64,000 nucleotides of DNA from contig NC_014484.1 in NCBI RefSeq assembly GCF_000147075.1, positions 637,501 through 701,500 of the forward strand. The letters are read 5' to 3'. This document shows positions 53,668 to 61,182 of the stretch, piece by piece. The translations under genes and the position numbers were made by a program. The DNA comes from Spirochaeta thermophila DSM 6192 (GTDB lineage Bacteria; Spirochaetota; Spirochaetia; Winmispirales; Winmispiraceae). Numbering within the stretch: position 1 is the first letter of the stretch; each line of letters begins with the position of its first letter. The notes under the pieces are model-generated. The model was given only the letters and a program-made list of their open reading frames with translations, searched no databases and was not told where the DNA came from.

Positions 53668-55137
53668 ATGACACTCACGCCCCACACGAAGATCTCCGAG
53701 ATCCTCGCCGCGCATCCCGATATGGCCGACTCGCTCGCAGGCGTGGCCCCCGAGTTCTCCCTCCTCAAGAACCCCATCGCCCGGGCCACCCTCGCCAAGG
53801 TCGCCACCGTGGAGAAGGCCGCCGCCATGGCAAAGATCCCCGTGGAGGACCTCCTCTCCCGCATCGCCTCGCTTCTCAGGGAGCGGGGGGTGGAGGTGGA
53901 GCTCGTAGCGAAGCCCACACGAGAGGAGCGCGTGCACATCCTCAAGGAGCTCATCATGGACCTGCACAGAGGAGCCCCCTTCGACGAGGTGAAGCGCAGG
54001 TTCTCCGAGCTCGTGAAGGACGTGGATGCCCCCGAGATCGCCGAGATGGAGCAACAGCTCATCGCAGAAGGTCTACCCGTGGAAGAGGTGCAGCGGCTCT
54101 GCGACGTGCACGTACAGGTCTTCAGGGAGGCACTGGAGGAGCGCGAGCGGCCCACGGTCCCGCCCGGCCACCCCGTGCACACCTTCATGGAAGAGGACTC
54201 CCACGCCGCTTCCCTCCTCGAACAGGTCGAAAAGGCCATGGAGGAAGGACCTGCGTGGGAGAGGATCGTCCCCCTCCTGGAAGAACTCTCCCGCATCGAC
54301 CTCCACTACCTGCGCAAGGAGCACCAGCTCTTCCCGAGGCTCGAGGAACATGGGGTGACCGGTCCCTCACAGGTGATGTGGGCCATCCACGACCAGATCA
54401 GGGCCGGCATCAAGGAACTTGTCAGGCTCGCCTCATCACGCGACGCCGAGCGGTTCGCATCCCTCTTCAGGGAGGTGGCCACCGCCGTCCGGGAGATGAT
54501 CTACAAGGAGGAGCGGATCCTCTTCCCCCTCGCCCTTGAGACGCTCTCCGAGGAGGAGTGGCGGAAGGTGAGGGAAGGGGAAGAGGAGATCGGCTACGCC
54601 TGGGTGAGCCCGCCTCCTCCTCTCCCCGAGACCGCCTCTCCCGGTGAGGCCGCACGACCCGCGGCGGTCCCCGCTCCCGAGGGGATGCGCCCCGCCTCCG
54701 AGCTTCCCGCCCTCCTCGGCACCTCGGTGCTCTTCCCCTTCAGCACCGGGCAGCTCACCGTGGAGCAGGCCGATCTCATCCTCAGGCACCTCCCCGTGGA
54801 CATCTCGTTCGTCGACGAGCACGACAAGGTCCGCTACTACACCGACACACCGCACAGGATCTTCCCCCGAAGCCCCGGGGTGATAGGCCGGGACGTGCGC
54901 AACTGCCACCCCCCCAAGAGCGTCCACATCGTGGAGAAGATCCTCACCGCGTTCAAAGAGGGCAAGAAGGACGTGGCGGAGTTCTGGATCCAGATGAAGG
55001 GCAGGTTCATCCACATCAGGTACTTCGCCCTCCGCGACGGGCAGGGACGGTACCGGGGCTGCCTCGAGGTCTCGCAGGACGTCACCGAGATACGACGGCT
55101 CGAGGGGGAGAAGCGCCTCCTCGACTGGGAGGACTAG
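53668..55137 (+). CDS. DUF1858-DUF438-hemerythrin-PAS protein
   Basis: 489 residues. Order: DUF1858 (about 5-65, KISEILAAHPDMADSL), DUF438 (about 88-155), a hemerythrin-like helical bundle (about 165-310, with HTFMEEDSHA, LHYLRKEHQLFP, WAIHDQIR and YKEERILFP supplying di-iron ligands) and a C-terminal PAS domain (about 375-485). Related proteins are linked to nitric-oxide or oxygen response and Fe-S repair. It is cotranscribed with the cupin behind a CRP/FNR-like site. Its TAG stop shares the palindrome CTAG with the convergent gene. Confidence 0.88.
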   Translation: MTLTPHTKISEILAAHPDMADSLAGVAPEFSLLKNPIARATLAKVATVEKAAAMAKIPVEDLLSRIASLLRERGVEVELVAKPTREERVHILKELIMDLHRGAPFDEVKRRFSELVKDVDAPEIAEMEQQLIAEGLPVEEVQRLCDVHVQVFREALEERERPTVPPGHPVHTFMEEDSHAASLLEQVEKAMEEGPAWERIVPLLEELSRIDLHYLRKEHQLFPRLEEHGVTGPSQVMWAIHDQIRAGIKELVRLASSRDAERFASLFREVATAVREMIYKEERILFPLALETLSEEEWRKVREGEEEIGYAWVSPPPPLPETASPGEAARPAAVPAPEGMRPASELPALLGTSVLFPFSTGQLTVEQADLILRHLPVDISFVDEHDKVRYYTDTPHRIFPRSPGVIGRDVRNCHPPKSVHIVEKILTAFKEGKKDVAEFWIQMKGRFIHIRYFALRDGQGRYRGCLEVSQDVTEIRRLEGEKRLLDWED

Positions 55138-55688
55138 GGGAGCCCATGGGGTAAGGGAGCGCCTCTCCTCCTGGTCCGCCCGCTCCCCCCTCGGTGGTGG
55201 TGGCCGTGCAGGGCGTGGGTGAGGGAGGGGCGGGGCTCGGGATGGAGGACCGGCACCCCCAGGAGGGGGTCCCTCCTCCGCACGAGGTGCACCCCCGCCG
55301 GCACGAGGAGTCCGCACTCCACCGTGGCGAGCACCGGGTTGCCGTGGGGAAGCACGTGCCCGCCGGCGAGCTCTCCCGAGGCGAGGCAGACCACCAGGTG
55401 GAGGTGCACCTCCGGCTCTCCCTCCTCGTTCCGGCAGAGGAAGCCTCCCCCTCCCACGATCTCGACCGGTCCCTCATGTTCGATCGGATCGCTGAAGAGA
55501 ATGCGCCCCTCCTCCCTCCCCACGGGGAGCACCAGCCGCAGCCGCTCGAGACTCCCCAGGACAGGGCTTATGAGGGCCTCCCGGATGTGGGCCGCCGAGG
55601 CGGCTTCCATGAGGGCAGGCACCAGGTCCTCCCCCGGCGCTGCCCGCACCACCAGTGCCTTACGGATGACCGCCTCCGCATGTTCCAT
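55134..55688 (-). CDS. PPC (DUF296)-domain protein with His-rich tail
   Basis: 184 residues from ATG 55688 (AGGGGGG upstream). The PPC fold is shown by VLGSLERLRL, EGPVEIVGGGG, EVHLHLVVCL, GGHVLPHGNPV and GVHLVRRRDP. PPC proteins form trimers; some bind DNA, and the bacterial ones bind metal through conserved His. The last 30 residues are His/Gly/Arg-rich (HALHGHHHRGG), suggesting metal binding. It is convergent with the DUF438 gene and overlaps it by 4 bp. Confidence 0.8.
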   Translation of the reverse strand: MEHAEAVIRKALVVRAAPGEDLVPALMEAASAAHIREALISPVLGSLERLRLVLPVGREEGRILFSDPIEHEGPVEIVGGGGFLCRNEEGEPEVHLHLVVCLASGELAGGHVLPHGNPVLATVECGLLVPAGVHLVRRRDPLLGVPVLHPEPRPSLTHALHGHHHRGGSGRTRRRGAPLPHGLP

Positions 55689-55902
55689 ACGTCCCCCCTT
55701 ACTGTGAAGTATAGTAGATATCTTGCGGTCCTGCACATCTTCGTGGGACAGAGCCAGCCCCTTCCCCCAAGGGATGGTGAGTCCCTCTGAGGGAGGCGGG
55801 GGAACGGGCCGTGAAACCGTCGCACACCCTCTCCCAGGGTTCCCCGGAAGATGACCGCTGGCCCTTGTGAACTCCGGGACATACATGTGGCATACTTTTT
55901 CC

Positions 55903-55944
55903 TTGACAACTGTTGTCTGACGTCATATAATGGGGGTATACCAC
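55903..55944 (+). promoter_or_regulatory. Consensus promoter of the DctP/Tct locus with three nested palindromes
   Basis: TTGACA (55903-55908), a 17-bp spacer and TATAAT (55926-55931): a perfect sigma-70 consensus. Three perfect palindromes overlap it: GACAAC-T-GTTGTC (55905-55917), TGACGTCA (55918-55925) and GGTATACC (55935-55942, around +1). Such a strong core promoter must be held by repression; GGTATACC matches GntR/UxuR-type cores. Confidence 0.85.
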
Positions 55945-55959
55945 ACATGGGAGGGGATC

Positions 55960-56952
55960 ATGAAACGATACGCCGTCCTCGTTCCTGTGCTGGTGCTTCT
56001 CATGAGCTGTGCGACCACTTCTCAGTCAGGGGAGGAACCTGCCCCTGCTTCCCATACGATCACCATCAAGGTGGTCAATGCCTTCGCGCCGCAGAACATC
56101 ATGAGCCTCACGGCCGACAGGTTCAAAGAGGTCCTCGAACGAAAGGGTGGGGGGAGGTTCATCGTCCAGATCCTCGATGTGGAACGGACCGAAGAGAAGG
56201 CCAACGAGCTGTGCAGCTCCGGAGCTGCCCATCTCCAGTTCACAGGTGGGTATCCGCTCCAGGTCTTCGCTCCCGAGTACTCCTTTTTCAACGCCCCCTA
56301 TGTGATGAAGGATTTCGCCCACTTCACACGGGTCTGGAATGGTCCACTTGGCGAGGCAGCTAGAAAAATGGTTGCAGAGAAAGGGAATATGCTCTGGATA
56401 GGGAACGTCTACCGTGGGTTCCGTCAGACCACCGCCAACAAGCCCATCTACTCGGTTGACGAGGTGCAGGGGCTCAGGTTGAGGCTTCCTGGAGTGCAGA
56501 CGTGGGTCACGGTGTGGAAGGCCATGGGAGCCGATCCTGTGACCGTCCCGCTCAGCGGGCTCTACGATTCCCTCAAGACGGGGAAGGCCGAGGCATCCGA
56601 AGGCGACATCCCGCAGATCCACAGCTACAAGCTCTACGAGGTCCAGAAGTACCTCATCATCACCAACCACCTGGTCCAGACGGGCGGCGTGCTCGTCAAC
56701 AAGCCCTTCTACGAGTCGCTCTCCGAGGCCGACAGAAAGGCTGTGTGGGATGCGGCCGTCGAGGCCATTGAGTGGGCCACCAACAAGGTGATGAGCGAGG
56801 AGGGGATGCTCCTCATGGATCTCCAGAAGAAGGGGATGCAGGTGATCATTCCCGATGCGGCCTCCTTCAGGGAGAAGGGCAAGACAGCGGTGGAGGAACT
56901 CTTCCGTACGCTCTGGTCGGTGACCACCTGGGAGGAGGTGCTCTCCCAGTGA
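55960..56952 (+). CDS. DctP-type TRAP solute-binding lipoprotein (orphan)
   Basis: 330 residues. It has a lipoprotein signal (VLVLLMSC, Cys about residue 20). DctP-family features include GLRLRLPGVQTWVTVWKAMGA with the ligand-binding Arg, and DSLKTGKAEASEGD. TRAP receptors usually bind carboxylates, often sugar acids, through this Arg. No TRAP membrane subunits (DctQ/DctM) follow; instead an M24-like gene and a complete TctCBA set lie downstream. GAGGGG precedes ATG 55960. Confidence 0.88.
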   Translation: MKRYAVLVPVLVLLMSCATTSQSGEEPAPASHTITIKVVNAFAPQNIMSLTADRFKEVLERKGGGRFIVQILDVERTEEKANELCSSGAAHLQFTGGYPLQVFAPEYSFFNAPYVMKDFAHFTRVWNGPLGEAARKMVAEKGNMLWIGNVYRGFRQTTANKPIYSVDEVQGLRLRLPGVQTWVTVWKAMGADPVTVPLSGLYDSLKTGKAEASEGDIPQIHSYKLYEVQKYLIITNHLVQTGGVLVNKPFYESLSEADRKAVWDAAVEAIEWATNKVMSEEGMLLMDLQKKGMQVIIPDAASFREKGKTAVEELFRTLWSVTTWEEVLSQ

Positions 56953-56977
56953 ATGTTCATACCAAGGAGTAGAAGAG

Positions 56978-58093
56978 ATGACGAAGTGGCATCCTGAGGA
57001 GATCGCGGAAAAGCTGGGACGGGTGAGAGCCCTCATGGAGGAAAAGGGGCTTGACGCCGTCTACCTCAAACGGCAGACGAACTTCTCCTGGATCACAGGG
57101 GGAGGTCGGAATGTGGTGGGGATCACCCTCGAACTCGGCGTGGCGGGAATCCTCGTGACTCCTACCCGGTGTCATGCGGTGTGCAACAACATCGAGTCCC
57201 CCCGGATGAGAGAGGAGGAGCGACTCGAGGAAAAGGGATTCGAGGTCCACGACTTCCTCTGGTACGAAGACAGGGAGGTCGAGATCGTGCGGAAACTCGC
57301 TGGAGGGGGAAGACTGGGTGCCGATCATCCCTTCCCCGGTGCACAGGACATCTCGGCCGAGGTGAAGCGGCTCAGATATGCCCTCACCCCCTGGGAAGTG
57401 GAGCGCTACAGGGAGGTGGGCTACCTCACCTCCCTCGCGATCGAGGAGACCGCGAGGGAGGTGCGTCCGGGCGACAAGGAGTGCGCCATCGTGGGTAGGC
57501 TCGCCCACAAGCTGTGGGCACACGGGCTCGACTATGTGACCATCTTCGTGGCCGCCGACGAGAGGATCAGCGCCTACCGACACCCCATCTCCACCGAGAA
57601 AGAGGTGAAGAGGCGGGCCATGCTCTGTGTGAATGCGAGGAAGTACGGGCTCGTGGTCTCGCTCACCAGGTTCGTGAACTTCGGACCCATTCCTGAGGAC
57701 TGGTACCGCCAGTACTTGGACAACGTGAGGATTGACTGCACGTTCATGGCCGCCACCCGTCCGGGGGTCCCGGTGGTCGAGGCCTTCACAAAGGGGATCG
57801 AGGCCTACAAGGCCCTTGGGTATCCGGAGGAGTACAAGCTCCACCACCAGGGAGGAGCCATCGGCTATGAGGGAAGGGACTACAAGGTCACCTTCACCAC
57901 CCAGGAAGTGGTGCAGACGAATCAGGCCTTCACCTGGAACCCTTCCATCACTGGGACCAAGAGCGAGGATACCATGTTGGCCACCCCCGATGGGCCGCAG
58001 CTTCTCAGCAAACCGATACTGTTTCCCTCCATCTCTCTGGAGGTGGATGGGATACGATTTGAGCGGCCGGGTGTACTGGAGATGCCCGGCTGA
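56978..58093 (+). CDS. M24 (pita-bread fold) protein with missing metal ligands
   Basis: 371 residues: an N-terminal creatinase-like domain (about 1-135) and a C-terminal pita-bread domain. In metallopeptidases five ligands D, D, H, E, E bind two metals. Here the Asp positions read LCVNARKYG and VSLTRF, so both Asp are lost. The His is kept in HHQGGAIGYEG, the first Glu site reads TWNPSI, and the last Glu is kept in SEDTML. The metal centre is thus probably absent, as in creatinase-like members. Likely a hydrolase or lyase acting on the imported solute rather than a peptidase. Confidence 0.78.
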   Translation: MTKWHPEEIAEKLGRVRALMEEKGLDAVYLKRQTNFSWITGGGRNVVGITLELGVAGILVTPTRCHAVCNNIESPRMREEERLEEKGFEVHDFLWYEDREVEIVRKLAGGGRLGADHPFPGAQDISAEVKRLRYALTPWEVERYREVGYLTSLAIEETAREVRPGDKECAIVGRLAHKLWAHGLDYVTIFVAADERISAYRHPISTEKEVKRRAMLCVNARKYGLVVSLTRFVNFGPIPEDWYRQYLDNVRIDCTFMAATRPGVPVVEAFTKGIEAYKALGYPEEYKLHHQGGAIGYEGRDYKVTFTTQEVVQTNQAFTWNPSITGTKSEDTMLATPDGPQLLSKPILFPSISLEVDGIRFERPGVLEMPG

Positions 58094-58107
58094 GCGCCTC
58101 GAGGCGC
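58094..58107 (+). other. Hairpin before tctC
   Basis: GCGCCTCGAGGCGC is a perfect palindrome that can fold as a 5-bp stem with a TCGA loop. It begins right after the M24-like stop codon and lies 14 bp before the tctC Shine-Dalgarno. It may protect the 5' end of a processed tctC mRNA. Confidence 0.5.
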
Positions 58108-58132
58108 ACACTACATAACCAGGAGGCATGGT

Positions 58133-59110
58133 ATGAGATGGCGAGGTCTGACATTCATTCTGTTGTGCATGCTCGTCGGCGGCGTGCTCTGGGCTGAGGG
58201 ACAGAAGGAAGAGGAGTCGTACCCCTCTCGCCCCATTGAGATCATGGTGCCGTGGAGCGTGGGAGGAGCCACCGACGTGGTGTTCAGGACGTTCCAGATG
58301 GTACTCCCCAAGTACCTCCCGGTACCGGTCATCATCGTGAACAGACCGGGTGGGGGTGCCGTGCCCGGATACACCGAGGCACTCGGCAAGAAGCCCGACG
58401 GCTACTACTTCGTGGCGTGGGCCACTCCTTCCATCACCAAGATCCACATGAGTAAGACCCCCTACGATGTGGATTCCTTCGAACCGGTGATCAACCTGGT
58501 GAATGCCCCGTGCTGGCTCCTCGTCCCCGCGGATTCCCCCTATCAGAACCTCAAGGACTTCGTGGAGGATGCCAAGAAGCGGCCCGGTCAGATCAACGTG
58601 GCGAACGCAGGAGCGGGAGGCGGCACGCACCTCATCATGCTCGCGTTCGAGCGGACGGCGGGCGTCAAGGTGAATCACGTGCCCCATGCGGGAGGTGGCC
58701 CGGCTGTCACCGCGGCGGTGGGTGGCCACGTCGATGCGGTGATCTGCAGCCCACCCGAGGGGGTTCCCCAGCTCCAGGGCGGGCAGCTCAGGTGCCTGGC
58801 GGTCTTCTCGGCCGAGAGGCTTCCCCAGTTCCCCGACTATCCGACCGCCCGTGAGCAGGGGATAGACTTCACCCTCGGACAGTGGCGGGGCCTGGCCGCC
58901 ATAAAGGGTACCGATCCAGAGAAGATCAAGATCATACACGATGCCTTCAAGGCCGCCATGGAGGATCCCGACTTCAAGGTGCTCGCGGAGAAGGCCGGAA
59001 TCATCACCGACTACAAGGGAACCGAGGAGTTCAAGAAGTTCGTGCAGGAACAGAGCGAGCTCTACAAGCAGATCATCATCGAGAACAAGCTGGGTGACAG
59101 GTATCAATGA
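58133..59110 (+). CDS. tctC: TctC-type periplasmic solute-binding protein
   Basis: 325 residues with a signal peptide ([14 protein letters not shown]). The tripartite tricarboxylate transporter receptor fold is shown by [41 protein letters not shown] and [18 protein letters not shown]. Receptors of this family bind carboxylates such as citrate, and some bind other organic acids. AGGAGG precedes ATG 58133. Hairpins flank the gene on both sides. Confidence 0.92.
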   Translation: MRWRGLTFILLCMLVGGVLWAEGQKEEESYPSRPIEIMVPWSVGGATDVVFRTFQMVLPKYLPVPVIIVNRPGGGAVPGYTEALGKKPDGYYFVAWATPSITKIHMSKTPYDVDSFEPVINLVNAPCWLLVPADSPYQNLKDFVEDAKKRPGQINVANAGAGGGTHLIMLAFERTAGVKVNHVPHAGGGPAVTAAVGGHVDAVICSPPEGVPQLQGGQLRCLAVFSAERLPQFPDYPTAREQGIDFTLGQWRGLAAIKGTDPEKIKIIHDAFKAAMEDPDFKVLAEKAGIITDYKGTEEFKKFVQEQSELYKQIIIENKLGDRYQ

Positions 59111-59116
59111 GAGAGG

Positions 59117-59143
59117 AGTGCCGCCTCCGTGTGAGGCGGCACT
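59117..59143 (+). other. Intergenic hairpin between tctC and tctB
   Basis: AGTGCCGCCTC (59117-59127), a 5-base loop and GAGGCGGCACT (59133-59143) form a perfect 11-bp stem without a T tract. It is not a classical terminator and may stabilise the tctC message or attenuate transcription, so that more receptor than membrane protein is made. Confidence 0.75.
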
Positions 59144-59180
59144 GCCGTTCATGTTTATTCTATAGAAAGGAACGTGGTCT

Positions 59181-59630
59181 ATGGTCGACCTTGTGTGGGG
59201 TATGGCGGTCTTCCTGTTCGCAGTGATCCTCGTAGCGGCGACGTTCGGATTTCCCGAGACCCAGATAGCCCTTTCGCCCGCGGTCTTTCCCAGGGTGATC
59301 GGGGGGGTCCTCATGGTCCTCTCCATCCTCCTCGCGGTGAGGGGAGGGCTGCAGCTCAGAAACGGAAAACCGGGGAAAGGTGCCTCGGATGAGCGGGCAG
59401 TATGGATGAGGCTCGTCCTCCTGGTGGTGGCTTCGATCGGGTATGTCTTCTCCCTCGGCTTCGTCGGCTTCGTCGGCGCGGGGATCCCCTACATGGCGGT
59501 GGTCTTCCTCATCTTCGGTGAACGACGGCCGTTGCTGGTGGGGCTCCTCTCCTTCGGCATACCCCTGGTGATCTACTCGGTCTTCAGGCTCGGATTCCAG
59601 GTCCCCCTCCCACGGGGAGTGCTCTGGTGA
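59181..59630 (+). CDS. tctB: TctB-type small membrane subunit
   Basis: 149 residues with four hydrophobic segments, the expected TctB topology (FLFAVILVAATF, VIGGVLMVLSILLAV, LVLLVVASIGYVFSL, FVGAGIPYMAVVFLIF). The sequence is poorly conserved across the family, so assignment relies on size, topology and place between tctC and tctA. Confidence 0.85.
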   Translation: MVDLVWGMAVFLFAVILVAATFGFPETQIALSPAVFPRVIGGVLMVLSILLAVRGGLQLRNGKPGKGASDERAVWMRLVLLVVASIGYVFSLGFVGFVGAGIPYMAVVFLIFGERRPLLVGLLSFGIPLVIYSVFRLGFQVPLPRGVLW

Positions 59631-59649
59631 ACGACGAGGAGTAAAGGAC

Positions 59650-61134
59650 ATGGACTTTGTACAAGGAATGCTCTACGTATTCACGCCGCTTCACTTCGTC
59701 TATCTCTTCATTGGAGTCGCCGGCGGTATCGTGGTGGGTGCCCTCCCGGGTATCACCGGATCGGTGGGGATCATCCTCCTGCTTCCCTTCCTCTTCTACC
59801 TCGAACCTGCGAGCGCCCTTCTCATGCTCAGCGGGATGTTCTGTGGTGCCATCTATGGGGGGTCCATCCCCGCGATCCTCATCTCCACGCCGGGTACTCC
59901 TTCCTCCGCGGCCACGGTGCTCGATGGATACCCCATGGCGCAGCGCGGGGAGGCCGGGAGGGCCCTGGGGATCGCCACCATCGCCTCGGCCACCGGGGGA
60001 ATCGTCTCCACCCTCTGCATGATACTCATCGCTCCTCAACTGGCGAGGGTGGCGCTCGCCTTCGGACCCGAGGAGTACTTCGCCCTCATGATATTCGCCC
60101 TCACCATCATCGCCTCGGTCTCCACCGGCATGATCCTGAAGGGCCTCATCTCCGGGTTCCTGGGGCTCCTGATCGCCTGCGTGGGGATCGATGAGCTCAC
60201 AGGGTATGCCCGGTTTTCTTTCGGGATACCACAACTCATGGCGGGCTTCCCGATGCTCGCGGTGCTCATAGGGCTCTTCGCCATATCGCAGGTCTTCGTC
60301 GAGCTCAAGAACATAGGCAAGGAGCTCCCCCGGTACCACCAGAGGATAGAGCGGGTCATCCCTCCTCTCCGTGAACTGGGACGGCTCATGAAGGTGATCG
60401 TCCCCTTCTCGTTCCTCGGCACGTTCATCGGGATCATACCCGGTACGGGGGGGACGATCGCCTCCTTCCTCGCCTACAACGAGGCCAGACGATTCTCGAA
60501 GAACCCGGATGGCTTCGGGAAAGGGGTGCCCGAAGGGATCGCGGCGCCGGAGGCGGCCAACAACGGCACCACGGGAGGGGCCATGGTGCCGCTCCTCACG
60601 CTGGGTGTTCCCGGCGACGTGATCACTGGGGTGATGCTCGGCGCCCTCATCCTCATAGGGGTGAGGCCGGGGCCGCTCCTCTTCAAAGAAGATCCGCAGC
60701 TCATCTCCTCGCTCTTCGTGGGGTTCTTCGCGGCCCAGCTACTCATACTGGTGCTCGGTCTGGTGGGCGCCCGTCTCTTCCCCCTCATCCTCAGAATACG
60801 GGTGTCCCACCTTTTTCCCGTCATCCTCATGCTGTGCCTCGTGGGGGCCTTCTCCCTCAACAACAGCCTCTATGACGTGGGGGTGGCCCTGGCGTTCGGG
60901 GTGGTGGGCTACTTCATGAGGAAGGCGTCCTTTCCCGTGGCGCCCATGGTCCTTGGTGTGATCCTGGGCCCTCTCGCGGAGCGGGAGTTGGGCAAGGCCC
61001 TCATCATCTCCCACGGCGACTGGAGTACCCTCGTGAGGTCTCCCATCGCGGTGGCCTTCTATGGGCTGGCGGTTCTCTCCATAGGGTATGCCCTGTGGAG
61101 GTCGAGAGGCCATGTTCACACCTCTCGTCTTTGA
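59650..61134 (+). CDS. tctA: TctA-type large membrane subunit
   Basis: 494 residues, about 12 membrane segments. TctA motifs: GALPGITGSVGIILLLPF, STPGTPSSAATVLDGYP, and the internal repeat GIIPGTGGTIASF. It forms the transport pathway with TctB, driven by an ion gradient. It ends 48 bp before the oxidoreductase gene, with no terminator seen between them. Confidence 0.95.
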   Translation: MDFVQGMLYVFTPLHFVYLFIGVAGGIVVGALPGITGSVGIILLLPFLFYLEPASALLMLSGMFCGAIYGGSIPAILISTPGTPSSAATVLDGYPMAQRGEAGRALGIATIASATGGIVSTLCMILIAPQLARVALAFGPEEYFALMIFALTIIASVSTGMILKGLISGFLGLLIACVGIDELTGYARFSFGIPQLMAGFPMLAVLIGLFAISQVFVELKNIGKELPRYHQRIERVIPPLRELGRLMKVIVPFSFLGTFIGIIPGTGGTIASFLAYNEARRFSKNPDGFGKGVPEGIAAPEAANNGTTGGAMVPLLTLGVPGDVITGVMLGALILIGVRPGPLLFKEDPQLISSLFVGFFAAQLLILVLGLVGARLFPLILRIRVSHLFPVILMLCLVGAFSLNNSLYDVGVALAFGVVGYFMRKASFPVAPMVLGVILGPLAERELGKALIISHGDWSTLVRSPIAVAFYGLAVLSIGYALWRSRGHVHTSRL

Positions 61135-61151
61135 GGTACATTGAGTCTACC

Positions 61152-61171
61152 ATGAGATCACTATGAGATCA
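61152..61171 (+). repeat. Direct repeat ATGAGATCA x2 upstream of the oxidoreductase gene
   Basis: ATGAGATCA occurs at 61152-61160 and 61163-61171, a period of 11 bp (about one helical turn), directly before the Shine-Dalgarno GGGAGG. Same-face spacing suggests a regulator site, but it could be chance. Confidence 0.35.
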
Positions 61172-61182
61172 GGGAGGATGGT

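Noticed and set aside
56957-59326. A 789-codon open frame on the minus strand
   Set aside because: It is antisense to three well-supported genes (M24-like, tctC and part of tctB), with no motifs or Shine-Dalgarno.
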